The notes: a model not told the origin generated them from the letters alone. DNA of 64,000 nucleotides from Herbidospora sakaeratensis (GCF_001570525.1 NZ_BBXC01000010.1:496001-560000); one strand, 5' to 3'. Shown: positions 43,007-50,951, counted from the first letter of the stretch. A program made the numbers and translations.

Positions 43007-44308
43007 TTAGTTGATCCATACGCCTTCCGGCGAGACCCGGCGTGCGAGACGTCGGCCGGCGTCGCTGACTGGGGTCGACCAGGACGCATCGGCGACCTGG
43101 CACCCGAAGCGGTCGACGACGGCTTGTACGAGACTCGCGCCAACGCCCTTTCCGCGGTAGGAGTCCGCTACCCAGATCAGATCGATACTCGGACGTAGGG
43201 TGTCGTCTCGGTCACCGTAGTCCGACTCCTCGATCAGATCCCAACGTCGGTGGTTGCTGTCGTCGTGGGCTGCTAGGTAGCCGATGACGTATCCGTTGGC
43301 CTTGAGCAGGTATGCCCGTACGTTGTCTGAGGTCTGCTCAGGCTCGCCAAGGTAGGTCCACGAGTTGAAGTCGTAGCCGTTCTCCGTGCGGGGCATCCGT
43401 GCCACCTGATAGGTCAGCTTCCGCCAGGCGATCGGCGACTCGGTTGTTACAACGGCCAAATCGCCCGGCCACTCCAAATCTTTGGGGAGCGGGATGCCGA
43501 TCGCCCACCTCGCGTGGTGGGCGGCGTGTCCTTTTCCATCGTCCCAAGAGGCTCGCCGGTCCATTCCGCATGGACATTTGCCGCCGCTGGGCGTTGGCAC
43601 ACGCTGGAATTGGACGGGTTGCGCGCCGTGACTGAGGTTCCGCTCTCTGCCGCCCACCCAGGGACGGAAAGGTGCGTCCTGCGGTTCGACGTATCCGGTC
43701 CATCTGTCCACCCAGCCGGGGTACTGCTCGGGAGACCGCTCCCGCTTTAGCTTTTCGGCGAGCGGCAGTGTCGGGTTAACCCACACGCTGCCCTGGGTCG
43801 CCCGGCCGTTGAGGCGCAGTCCCGACTTTTTTGCCTTGCCGCGCAGGAAGTTCAGAAACACGCCGGGGGGTACGGAGAAGTCATCACCGCGAATCAACTC
43901 CCTCTCGCCGGGAGCTAGCCAATCCTCGATGGGGAGAGCCAACTGGTCGGCGAGAGCATGAAGCCCGCTGTAGTCACGGTGGAGCTCCGCGCTGCTCAGC
44001 GCTTCGACTGCAGCTCCGACCTGGGCAAAAGGAACGGGCAGAGAGATCCAGCTTGGTCCGTCGCTCCATGTGAAGTCGCCCGGATATCCGTCGTACCAGA
44101 TTCGATCCATAGATGTGCTCTGAACCCTGGCGACGGCCTCTGTGAAGGCGGTCGGTAGATCTGCGGAGTCCCCCCGCGAGGACAGATCATCAAAGTAGCC
44201 TTCGCGGTCGAGTTCGACCGCGGCGTACCACCGGTAGGCCCGGACGTGGATCTTTCGAGTACGCAGCTTGTGCCGATCGCGATCGAGATAGATCGTTCGC
44301 TCAGTCAT
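43007..44308 (-). CDS. GNAT acetyltransferase with zinc-finger-like and N-terminal domains
   Basis: A 433-residue protein. The C-terminus (about 310-433) is a GNAT fold: VRAYLLKANGYVIGYLAAHD and IDLIWVADSYRGKGVGASLV with the acetyl-CoA loop. Just before it is a short Cys/His cluster KCPCGMDRRASWDDGKGHAA then HHARW, resembling the C2H2 finger that precedes the acetyltransferase of Eco1/ESCO proteins, although the Cys pair here is CxC. The first 230 residues are unassigned. AAGGAG precedes the ATG by eight bases. The substrate may be a protein bound through the N-terminal part. Confidence 0.7.
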   Translation of the reverse strand: MTERTIYLDRDRHKLRTRKIHVRAYRWYAAVELDREGYFDDLSSRGDSADLPTAFTEAVARVQSTSMDRIWYDGYPGDFTWSDGPSWISLPVPFAQVGAAVEALSSAELHRDYSGLHALADQLALPIEDWLAPGERELIRGDDFSVPPGVFLNFLRGKAKKSGLRLNGRATQGSVWVNPTLPLAEKLKRERSPEQYPGWVDRWTGYVEPQDAPFRPWVGGRERNLSHGAQPVQFQRVPTPSGGKCPCGMDRRASWDDGKGHAAHHARWAIGIPLPKDLEWPGDLAVVTTESPIAWRKLTYQVARMPRTENGYDFNSWTYLGEPEQTSDNVRAYLLKANGYVIGYLAAHDDSNHRRWDLIEESDYGDRDDTLRPSIDLIWVADSYRGKGVGASLVQAVVDRFGCQVADASWSTPVSDAGRRLARRVSPEGVWIN

Positions 44309-44392
44309 GTGGTCTGCTCCTTGTCGGGCGCTTCTGCGCTGGAAGCGCTCTGTGCCCTTCGCGTGGGTGCGACTTAGCGGGGGCGTCGGTTT

Positions 44393-45226
44393 TCAAGGCT
44401 CGGAGCGGTCGTTGCCGGCGAGGGCGTCCAGCAAGGCGTTGGCGGCGTCTCGGATCGATCGATCTGGGGACTCGCTCAAGTCCATCAGAGACTCAACGAA
44501 GATCTGGCTTTGGATCTCGGCCGCTTCGGGTGAGGTTTCCATGATGGTGCGGAGCACTAGTTGAGCCGTGGTGGTGTGGTCTTGACCGGAGGTCTGGGTC
44601 AGCCCCGCGCGCAGCACCTTGTCGAAGATCAGTTCTTCCAGGATGCGGGTGCTTTCGAGTTGGGCGTCGAGATCAGACAGCGCCTTTTTTGCCAACTGTG
44701 ATGGGCTGTCTGGGAGGTAACCGAGTTCGCGGGCCTTGGCCATCCACCGGCTGGCGGTGATCTTCTTAACTCCCCAGTTGTCCGCGATGGCTTGACGGGG
44801 ACCGCCTGGGCGTTCGGAGAGCTCGGCGTTGATCGCGAACCAGGCGACCTGCAGGTAGTGCTCGGCAGTCCAAGACCTGCCCTGTTTGGTGGTGTGCGTG
44901 TTCATCTCCACGGCCAGCTTGGCGAACCGGTTTTCCCACTCGGTCCGCAGGGCGCCTTTGACCCAGGTCACGATCGTTCCGATCGGTATACGCCTAACGT
45001 CGTCTTTTTTGATGGGTGTGGGGCTCTCCGGGTCGCGGGGGACCATCGCGAGACGGGTTATCGAAGCTTGTCCGTTCAGCATGCGTCCCTCAACTTGATA
45101 CACCCAGTACCCAGGAACGTTGGTGGCCGTGATATCGACGCCTTCTTTTCCGCTGGCGAACGCCGAAAGCCAGCTTGAGGCTCCCTGCGTGGACATGGAG
45201 ATCAGCGTGTTGACTTCGTCGTCCAT
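44393..45226 (-). CDS. HTH-containing regulator-like protein
   Basis: A 277-residue protein with a helix-turn-helix at about 140-170 (PRQAIADNWGVKKITASRWM then AKARELGYL), an N-terminal beta-rich region (VDITATNVPGYWVYQVEG) and a helical C-terminus. Similar proteins are common in actinomycete accessory DNA; function unknown. It is divergent from a tiny gene pair at 45295-45557, with a perfect palindrome (45262-45276) in between, so it probably regulates that pair. Confidence 0.6.
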   Translation of the reverse strand: MDDEVNTLISMSTQGASSWLSAFASGKEGVDITATNVPGYWVYQVEGRMLNGQASITRLAMVPRDPESPTPIKKDDVRRIPIGTIVTWVKGALRTEWENRFAKLAVEMNTHTTKQGRSWTAEHYLQVAWFAINAELSERPGGPRQAIADNWGVKKITASRWMAKARELGYLPDSPSQLAKKALSDLDAQLESTRILEELIFDKVLRAGLTQTSGQDHTTTAQLVLRTIMETSPEAAEIQSQIFVESLMDLSESPDRSIRDAANALLDALAGNDRSEP

Positions 45227-45261
45227 AGTGATAACCCCCCATCCGTAATGTCGGCCCGTAT

Positions 45262-45276
45262 CTCTAGATCCTAGAG
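45262..45276. promoter_or_regulatory. Palindrome CTCTAG-ATC-CTAGAG in a divergent promoter
   Basis: A perfect 6-bp inverted repeat with a three-base spacer, 36 bases before the 44393-45226 gene start and 19 bases before the 27-residue frame at 45295. Probable operator for the HTH protein. Confidence 0.45.
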
Positions 45277-45294
45277 CCCTGAGCAGGAAAGCTG

Positions 45295-45378
45295 ATGGAG
45301 GCAAAGCCCGCCCTTGAAGCGGTACCTGAGGGCGTTAATGAGCTGATCAGCAACACGAATGGGGAAGTGGCGCGATGA
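45295..45378 (+). CDS. 27-residue frame coupled to the small membrane protein
   Basis: ATG GAG GCA... encodes MEAKPALEAVPEGVNELISN then TNGEVAR. AGGAAAG lies close before the ATG. The stop overlaps the next start (ATGA at 45375), which suggests translation of both. It could be a leader peptide or a very small protein. Confidence 0.35.
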   Translation: MEAKPALEAVPEGVNELISNTNGEVAR

Positions 45379-45557
45379 ATGAGGGCAGTACAGAAACGAC
45401 GGAGGCGGACGGTGCGGCCGGGTTGCCGTTGCGCTGGGTCGTCATCCTTGCGGTCGCCGCTGCGATCGGGATTGCCGTTGGGGCTGCGGCAGGAGTGAGC
45501 GCAGGGGTCATGACGGGATTCACCGTGGCGGGGTTCCTTCATCTGGCTGTCCCATAA
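45375..45557 (+). CDS. Small single-pass membrane protein
   Basis: A 60-residue protein with an acidic N-terminus and a long hydrophobic stretch (WVVILAVAAAIGIAVGAAAG then VSAGVMTGFTVAGFLHLAV), one or two membrane helices. GGGGAAG precedes the ATG. It is coupled to the 27-residue frame and divergent from an HTH gene, an arrangement often seen in element maintenance or transfer modules. Function unknown. Confidence 0.55.
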   Translation: MNEGSTETTEADGAAGLPLRWVVILAVAAAIGIAVGAAAGVSAGVMTGFTVAGFLHLAVP

Positions 45558-45744
45558 TGCGACCTTTCTGAGGCGCAATGGGAGATCCCGCCTTCGGCCT
45601 GGCCACTATGGCCAGGCCGCGGAAGAGCACGAGGTAGGCGTCGATGATGGAGAAGGAGCCGGACAGCGGGCCGCGGTTGTGCTGCCAGAACTCCAGGATG
45701 CGCCGGCGGGCACGAGCGGTCTGGCCGTCGCCGTCGCGGCTCAT
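45520..45744 (-). pseudogene. Gene fragment after the kinase remnant
   Basis: An ATG at 45744 overlaps the stop of the kinase remnant (ATGA) and opens a 74-residue frame: MSRDGDGQTARARRRILEFW, LSGSFSIIDAYLVLFRGLAI. The frame then enters unrelated DNA, which suggests a truncated 5' end of a third gene of an ancestral operon. Product not recognised. Confidence 0.4.
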
Positions 45745-45965
45745 CGCTGGAGTTCCTCGATCAGCGAGTCGATGATCGACTCGACCGGCTGTGAGCCGTC
45801 CACCCGGATGCTCGCGTCGTCGGCGCCGGGAAGGACGGGGCGCAGGTACGCGGGACCCCTCCTTCAGCTTGCGCAGCAGTTTGCCAGGTCGCGGACCTTC
45901 GCGACGGTCAGGGCGAAGATCCCTTCCACGATGACCATGGGTGCGCCCGCGACTGCTGTTCGGCG
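45741..45965 (-). pseudogene. Remnant of a uridine kinase/phosphoribulokinase-like gene
   Basis: Two pieces in different frames: APMVIVEGIFALTVAKVRDL (about 45960-45895), then, after a shift, YLRPVLPGADDASIRVDGSQ and PVESIIDSLIEELQR ending in TGA at 45741. These are the middle and the C-terminus of a kinase of this family; the N-terminus with the P-loop and much of the middle are missing. The gene is dead. Confidence 0.5.
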
Positions 45966-46300
45966 ATCGGCAGGTCGACATCGTTGATGACGGGGTGAGT
46001 GATCGCCAGGCCCAGGCGCTGGTAGGCGTCCAGGATCCGATCGCGGGTCGCCTCGTCGATCCATCCCAGCAGGGAGGCCATCGTAGAGCTGAAGGCCATC
46101 TCGATCGAGACCGCGTGTCCATGGCGCAGCCCGGCGGCCATCTCGAACGCCGGGCTCCAGGTGTGCCCGAACGCGTGGGGCCGGCCCTGGTAGATCTCGA
46201 ACATGTTGGTGCCCTCGTGCCCCAGGTACGAGGGCGGCGTCCGGTAGACGATGTCGTGCACTTCGCCGAGGCTTTCGAGCGGGTGGCCGGGCCTATTTGG
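45908..46300 (-). pseudogene. Remnant of a sugar-phosphate cyclase (EEVS/dehydroquinate synthase family)
   Basis: The frame gives RPGHPLESLGEVHDIVYR, PSYLGHEGTNMFEIYQGRPH, AFGHTWSPAFEMAAGLRHGH, AVSIEMAFS, then LGLAITHPVINDVDLPIAEQ. GHTWSPAFE and RHGHAVSIEMA are the metal-binding segments of 2-epi-5-epi-valiolone synthase-like cyclases. Only the C-terminal third is left, with no start and an abrupt junction to the kinase remnant. It suggests a former C7-cyclitol pathway operon. Confidence 0.65.
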
Positions 46301-46449
46301 TATGTGCGTTCAGTCGGTGTCACGTCGCTAAGTGGCTGTGAGTTGTTGGCAGATCGGCAGGTACCTATGACCTTGTCGACTGGGGAAGCGGGACCATGAA
46401 GTCGATCGGGGCCAGGCTAGGCGAAGCCGTAAAAGAAATTGGATTGAAC

Positions 46450-46570
46450 GAGCGAAGCGAGCAGCAGCCCGAGCGCAGCGAGGCCTGTCCAGGGTCGCGA
46501 GGGGCGGAGCCCTTCGCCGGTGAGCGCAGCGAACACCGGAGCGAAGCGACGTGAGGGCCGCGAAGCGGAC
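46450..46570. repeat. Cluster of GAGCGNAGCGA repeats
   Basis: Four clear copies of GAGCG(A/C)AGCGA: 46450-46461, 46471-46482, 46522-46533 and 46539-46550, plus a shorter GCGAAGCGGA near 46560. Each copy is close to a self-complementary form. The region is non-coding and lies beside the tRNA-Lys fragment. Function unknown. Confidence 0.6.
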
Positions 46571-46583
46571 CAGGGGGAGCGTG

Positions 46584-46689
46584 AGGGGGCGCAGCCCCCT
46601 GTCAGCGGGGGGTTCGGGGGGTCGTCCCCCCGTAGAAAGAAGGAACGGCTTGTGACAGCCGCCCCGGAGGGGCGTCAACCACAAGCCGT
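46584..46689. terminator. Three successive hairpins beside the tRNA-Lys fragment
   Basis: AGGGGGC-GCA-GCCCCCT (46584-46600), CGGGGGG-TCGT-CCCCCCG (46615-46632) and ACGGCTTGTG...CACAAGCCGT (46645-46654/46680-46689, 10-bp arms, with an inner GCCCC/GGGGC stem). The last ends nine bases from the tRNA 3' end. They may have terminated the ancestral tRNA transcript or insulate the island edge. Confidence 0.5.
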
Positions 46690-46697
46690 GACGGGGG

Positions 46698-46740
46698 TGG
46701 GGCGCCAGGGATTCGAACCCTGAACCTACGGATTAAAAGT
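46698..46740 (-). other. 3' half of tRNA-Lys(UUU): probable attachment site
   Basis: On the minus strand the sequence runs CTTTTAATCCGTAGGTT, CAGGGTTCGAATCCCTG, GCGCCCCA: anticodon loop with UUU, variable loop, T-arm and 3' acceptor strand. The 5' half is absent; the bases beyond the anticodon loop do not form a D-arm or the matching GGGGCGC. It is therefore not a functional tRNA but the displaced 3' end left when an element integrates into a tRNA gene. Confidence 0.75.
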
Positions 46741-46974
46741 TCGAGGTATTACTGTCGCCCAATGCCGCAGGATGTCAATTTCTATTGAACTGCCCGGATT
46801 TGCTGCTGTCAAAATACCCGCTGGTGGCGTGCGATGCCGCCCCGTATCGCGCACCAATGAGCAACCGCCGAGCAACCGTCAATCACCAGCCCTTGCTTTA
46901 CCTGAGTGCGATTACACTCTAGATCTGCATCGAACTCGAAAATGTCGCGAGGTAGTCCATCACGGCGCCGCTGG
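46741..46974. other. Lower-GC intergenic stretch inside the island edge
   Basis: About 230 bases with no gene, hairpin or RNA that I can recognise. Base composition is visibly less GC-rich than the flanks. Confidence 0.3.
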
Positions 46975-47955
46975 TCAGTACTCGTCGAGTACCCGGCGCA
47001 GAGTTGGACTGACGTTGTGAAGTCTGCTGCTGTCACCCATCCCGCGGGAGACTGTCACGAGACCTCTGTCCTCCAGATCTTTGAGAAGTTGGTCGACGAC
47101 GAGTCGCTCGGTGCTCGCTCGATCAGCCAGGTTGTGAATGATCTGGATACCTGTAGGCGGGTCGTTGACGAGAGCTGAGACCACGCGCTGGTGAACCTGG
47201 TCGACGTCAGGAAGGACGGCGGATATTCCGACGGAGTATCCGAACCGTGTGAGCTTCACATCATGGACGTGTTCGGCCCGGAAGGACACGTCGACATAGT
47301 CGCCCTCGCCCAGAGCGTGCATGGATTCCACGAGTGCTTCAGCGGTCACGCCGGCTGCTTGTGCGCGACTTTCGATGATGTTCCAGTCCAGGAGGAGTAA
47401 ATGTCCGCTGGCGATGGCTTCCCGGATGATCTCGGTGAGTACGAAGGCGTCGGCAGGCGTCAAGCCCGGAATCCGCGGTGCGACCATTGTGTAGGTGGGC
47501 GGAGGGCCCACGCTCGGACGAGCGTCATGGCCGTGGAGGGTGTCTGCGATTTTTCGCGCCGTCGCCTGGACGCTGGCTGCTGATCGCTCTGCGTCGACCC
47601 ACAGCAGGTGCTGGAGAGGGGCGGGCATGGGAACGTTGTCCAGCCTGACGGGGATGAGGCGGGTTCCTCTATTAACGCGCTGCACGGTGGCGTGGTCGAG
47701 CTCTTCACGAACCCATGGCTTGCTGACCGAATACTGGGATACGACGAGAATGACGGCATCGGCAGTGGCAAGGCCTTCGTCGAAGAGCATCTGCACGAGG
47801 CTGTCGCCCGGCCGGATTTCCCACTTGTCCAACCAGGGCTGAACGCCGAGGTTCGCGATCATGCGGGCGAGGGGTTCGGCAAAATCAGGCTTGTCCTCGC
47901 TGGCGTGCGAGACGAAAGCGACAGGGGGCCGGATCGGGTCGTCTGACTCTGGCAT
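46975..47955 (-). CDS. TIR-domain protein with C-terminal winged-helix-like region
   Basis: A 326-residue protein. Residues 8-145 form a TIR domain: VAFVSHASEDKPDFAEPLAR, WLDKWEIRPGDSLVQMLFDE, ADAVILVVSQYSVSKPWVRE, EL. The Glu in WVREEL is at the position of the catalytic glutamate of NAD-cleaving TIR domains. Residues about 165-326 look like two winged-helix units (LTPADAFVLTEIIREAIASG, STERLVVDQLLKDLEDRGLV). It is probably an NADase effector or a TIR-linked regulator in anti-phage defence. No SIR2, Thoeris or CBASS partner is adjacent. Confidence 0.8.
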   Translation of the reverse strand: MPESDDPIRPPVAFVSHASEDKPDFAEPLARMIANLGVQPWLDKWEIRPGDSLVQMLFDEGLATADAVILVVSQYSVSKPWVREELDHATVQRVNRGTRLIPVRLDNVPMPAPLQHLLWVDAERSAASVQATARKIADTLHGHDARPSVGPPPTYTMVAPRIPGLTPADAFVLTEIIREAIASGHLLLLDWNIIESRAQAAGVTAEALVESMHALGEGDYVDVSFRAEHVHDVKLTRFGYSVGISAVLPDVDQVHQRVVSALVNDPPTGIQIIHNLADRASTERLVVDQLLKDLEDRGLVTVSRGMGDSSRLHNVSPTLRRVLDEY

Positions 47956-48035
47956 GGCAGCAGTATGAGCTTTCTACACGAAGGCATTGCCGGATTCGAC
48001 AACCTTGCCTTGAAGGTTCAGGCACTACACTCGAC

Positions 48036-48078
48036 GGAAAACCGGGTCGGGAACGTTAGCGGCGTTCCCGACCCGGTT
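48036..48078 (-). terminator. Strong hairpin terminator after the 53-residue gene
   Basis: AACCGGGTCGGGAACG (48040-48055), seven-base loop, CGTTCCCGACCCGGTT (48063-48078): a perfect 16-bp stem followed on the minus strand by TTTTCC. It ends the operon of the sigma-like factor and its two small partners, 18 bases after the last stop codon. Confidence 0.8.
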
Positions 48079-48095
48079 AGGGCAGAACTGAACTG

Positions 48096-48257
48096 CTACT
48101 TCTCCCGGCGAACACCCTTGAACGGCTGGGCGTCAGCCTTGCGGTCGAGGAACTGCCCGGTCCCGCTGTCCCGCTTGACCCACCCGGTGGGGGTGAGCAC
48201 CTGGGACCGGTTCTTGACCGCGCCGACGCGGTGGCCGTTGCCAGTGTTCTTGGCCAT
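48096..48257 (-). CDS. Small basic protein, MAKNTGNGHR family
   Basis: A 53-residue frame: MAKNTGNGHRVGAVKNRSQV, LTPTGWVKRDSGTGQFLDRK, ADAQPFKGVRREK. I recall near-identical small proteins of unknown function across actinomycetes, which supports it as a real gene. GGAG is just upstream of the ATG. It is the last gene before a strong terminator, downstream of a sigma-like factor. Confidence 0.7.
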   Translation of the reverse strand: MAKNTGNGHRVGAVKNRSQVLTPTGWVKRDSGTGQFLDRKADAQPFKGVRREK

Positions 48258-48259
48258 GG

Positions 48260-48490
48260 TCACTCCGATTCTTTCCTGCGGGCCTTTCCCGGTTGGATCG
48301 GCCTCGCACTAGAGGTGTATGTGTGGCTCGCGGGATTCCCCCCAAAAATCTTCGAGGAATTTTTGGCGGCGATCTCGGCGGCCCTCGACACGACTTTGGC
48401 CGCCGCGTCCTGAGAGACGGTCCGCCGCGCGGCCTGAGCGTTTCGGGTACCGAAAGACGACCGTTCGATCTTCCTCTCGATGTCGGTCAT
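48260..48490 (-). CDS. Small basic protein coupled to the sigma-like gene
   Basis: A 76-residue Ala/Lys/Arg/Ser-rich protein (TDIERKIERSSFGTRNAQAA, VVSRAAEIAAKNSSKIFGGN). Its start overlaps the stop of the upstream sigma-like gene (ATGA). No family recognised; the charge suggests nucleic-acid or protein binding. Confidence 0.5.
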   Translation of the reverse strand: MTDIERKIERSSFGTRNAQAARRTVSQDAAAKVVSRAAEIAAKNSSKIFGGNPASHTYTSSARPIQPGKARRKESE

Positions 48491-49275
48491 CTGATTCCCC
48501 TGTTCGTCATGCGGGTCCTTTCGTTGGCGATCATCCGTTCAACTGCTTTGTCTGAAATGCCTAGTTCCTCGCCGATCTCTCGATGGGGCATGCCCATGGC
48601 GTGGAGAAGGACGGCGTGACGTACCCGTGGATTGGAAATGGCCTTGATCGCCCGTTCGACCTCGGACTGCACGACCAGGCGCTGCTCCGGGCCGGTGATG
48701 AAACCGCGCTCTACGGCGTCGAGAGTGTCGTGATCGGCCAGGATGTGCTGGCGCTGTTCGGTTTTCAGCCACTGCCGGTAGACGTTGCTGAAGCGGATCA
48801 GGCACTGGCCGATGAAATAGGTGCGCAGGGAAGCCCTGCGCCGGGGGTCCCACTTGCCCTTGAGCAGGACGTCCTGCCGGAAGTGGTAGAGAGCCTTGCC
48901 GACGGTCTCGCCGGCGAGTTCTTCGACGACATCCGGGTCGTCGAAGGCGCCGAGGGGTGGTTCGGGAAGTCCTCCGAAGCCTCGCTCTCGGCAACGCGCC
49001 ATGATCAGTCCGCGCCGAATCCAGCCGCTAATGACCGCCAAACCGTACTTCGCGAGTTCATGGGCGAAGAGGTCGTAGTCCGGTCCTTCGAATCTCCGCA
49101 GCGCCAGGCTGTTCACCAGGTCGAGGTCGGCAGCGAGGCGGTCGACCCGATCGGCCTCTGCCTGATTGGTGTTGTCGTGCAGCCAGATCTCGGGAACCTG
49201 GGCCTCTTCTGACTGTTGTACGGGCACGTCCGACAGCCCGGCGGGGGGCCGCTGCTCGTCGAGATCGTGCTCCAT
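48487..49275 (-). CDS. Sigma-70-like protein
   Basis: A 262-residue protein with a C-terminal region-4 HTH (MGMPHREIGEELGISDKAVE then RMIANERTRM) and a helical region resembling sigma region 2 (KWDPRRRASLRTYFIGQCLI, RFSNVYRQWLK). The start at 49275 has AGGAAGGA upstream. It may direct RNA polymerase to island promoters. Downstream are two very small proteins that might act as anti-sigma or partner factors. Confidence 0.7.
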   Translation of the reverse strand: MEHDLDEQRPPAGLSDVPVQQSEEAQVPEIWLHDNTNQAEADRVDRLAADLDLVNSLALRRFEGPDYDLFAHELAKYGLAVISGWIRRGLIMARCRERGFGGLPEPPLGAFDDPDVVEELAGETVGKALYHFRQDVLLKGKWDPRRRASLRTYFIGQCLIRFSNVYRQWLKTEQRQHILADHDTLDAVERGFITGPEQRLVVQSEVERAIKAISNPRVRHAVLLHAMGMPHREIGEELGISDKAVERMIANERTRMTNRGIR

Positions 49276-49583
49276 AAGGTCCTTCCTCACGGGTTGTCCG
49301 CAGAAGCGATCAGCGGGCAACCCTTCCTAAGTCTGGAAATCCGGCTTCCCCCCAACTTTTTTCAAGATCTTTTCGAGGGGGTGATCCTGAAGGTCTGTGT
49401 AAGGAAGGGAGCGGATGGAGGGGCGGTTCGTCGGCACCGTGGCCGTTCGAGCGCGGGTGGATGACTGGTGAGGCGATGACCATCAAAGTCATCGCCCGGG
49501 CTCGGACTTGGAGCCGAATCTCGCGTCGCCCAGTCGCTGTCCGGCGGCGAGCTGACTTCCGCTCGTCTCGAAGAAACTCGAGC
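49276..49583. other. Intergenic region with a hairpin
   Basis: No gene. GGCGATGAC (49472-49480), seven bases, GTCATCGCC (49488-49496) forms a perfect 9-bp hairpin about 88 bases past the stop of the JAB-E1 gene, probably the terminator of the ubiquitin-like operon. The remainder should hold the sigma-like gene promoter. Confidence 0.45.
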
Positions 49584-50951
49584 TCAAGCCGCGAAGAGGG
49601 AACGCCCGCGACCCAGTCCTCCGCGCGGCCCGCAGAAGTCGCAGTCAGGCCGGGGCCGGTTCACAATCTGGTCGCGTTCGCCAGTACGCAGCCGGTGGAT
49701 GGTCCAGGTGGGCGGGTCGCCGAGGCTTTCGTGAAGGCCGGTAGCGGAGAGCATGAAGTGGTTGACGGATTCGGCTGCGGTGAGGGCATTGAGGGCGATG
49801 ACACTGGCTGCCGGGACCTCAGCGACATAGCGAGCTGCCTGCCTCTCCTGCTCGGGGAGCAGGTCGATGGCCAACTCGGTCGGGTCGATGAAACCCCTGC
49901 ACCACAGGCAGCCCTCGCCGGGAAGGAGTGGTCTGCTGACCGCGTGGATCTGGCCGATGTCCCCTGTGTCCTGGCGGATTGGGATCTTCACGCCCATCTG
50001 GGTGATGGGAATCAGGTACTGGCTCCCGATCTCGGTGGAGACGTGGCGGGCTGCGGGGCTGTCGGCAGCGAGAAAGATCCAGTCGACGAACGACAGTTGC
50101 GTTTTCGCCTCGGGGTGCTCGACGCGCTGATTGACGATGGTGAGCTGGATTTCGGGATTGGCTCTGCGCGCGTTGCGGATCGCCAGTTCGGTTTTGGGCT
50201 TGCCGATGTCGGACTGTTCTGCGGCGACGAGTCGGGGGAGATTCGTCACGTCGACGATGTCGCCGTCGATGAGGACGAGGTGGCCGACACCGAGCCGAGC
50301 CAGCAGTTCGACCATGATGCTGCCGACACCGCCGAGACCCACCACGGCTACTCGGAGACGGCTCAGCGTCTCTTGTCCGGCGTCTCCGAAGAGACGGGCC
50401 GGCCGGTCAAAACGGCCGGCCTCGTGGCTGCCTGACTTCGCCGCGGGGAGAGGGCGCAAACGGAGGAGGTTGGAGGTCAGGACATTGACCTCCGCCAGAT
50501 CGGCCCGGCTGCCGTCAGAGAGCCACAGGTCTCCGGCGGCAGCTTGCGGGGTGAAGACCAGGCCTCCCACGGTCTGGCCTGTGAGCTGGACCAGCGCCGG
50601 GTAACCGAGTTCATGCGAGGCCATGTCGACCTTGGAGAAGGCCACGCGATCACGGCCGTCATGGTTATGGACGGAGAGGTACACGAGTCCCTCTCGGTGG
50701 GCGCGCTCGGCCGCGTCCCGGACGAAGTCCGCGCTGAGCGCGTGGTGCCCGGAGGTGCCGGTCACGTAGTCTTCGCCGTCTTTGGCCAGGAGCAGTTCCC
50801 GCCCGAGAAGGCGGGGTCCGCGAGGGCCAGGGGCGGTCCCGGCGAGAATGACCGCGCCGTGCCCACGGTCGTCAGAGAAGAGGTGTTCGGACAGGGTGGT
50901 CCACTGGCGGTGGGTCAGCGTGAGACTCCACCCGCTGGCGGGCGGATTCAT
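49584..50951 (-). CDS. JAB-E1 fusion of a bacterial ubiquitin-like system
   Basis: A 455-residue fusion. Residues about 10-150 are a JAB/MPN metalloprotease-like domain with YLSVHNHDGRDRVAFSKVD, close to the H-x-H...S-x2-D JAMM motif (spacing one longer). Residues about 165-420 are a ThiF/E1 adenylation domain: VAVVGLGGVGSIMVELLARL, VLIDGDIVDVTNLPR, and CLWC, which includes the probable catalytic or zinc cysteines. CDFCGPRGG lies at the C-terminus. The start overlaps the E2 stop (ATGA). The E1 would activate the small Ubl and the JAB domain would process or remove it. Confidence 0.85.
   Translation of the reverse strand: MNPPASGWSLTLTHRQWTTLSEHLFSDDRGHGAVILAGTAPGPRGPRLLGRELLLAKDGEDYVTGTSGHHALSADFVRDAAERAHREGLVYLSVHNHDGRDRVAFSKVDMASHELGYPALVQLTGQTVGGLVFTPQAAAGDLWLSDGSRADLAEVNVLTSNLLRLRPLPAAKSGSHEAGRFDRPARLFGDAGQETLSRLRVAVVGLGGVGSIMVELLARLGVGHLVLIDGDIVDVTNLPRLVAAEQSDIGKPKTELAIRNARRANPEIQLTIVNQRVEHPEAKTQLSFVDWIFLAADSPAARHVSTEIGSQYLIPITQMGVKIPIRQDTGDIGQIHAVSRPLLPGEGCLWCRGFIDPTELAIDLLPEQERQAARYVAEVPAASVIALNALTAAESVNHFMLSATGLHESLGDPPTWTIHRLRTGERDQIVNRPRPDCDFCGPRGGLGRGRSLFAA

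Noticed and set aside
46450-46570. CRISPR array
   Set aside because: The repeats are 12 bases, unevenly spaced and without spacers of constant length.
46698-46780. Complete tRNA-Lys gene
   Set aside because: Only the anticodon loop, T-arm and 3' acceptor strand are present; no D-arm or matching 5' acceptor strand lies on the other side.
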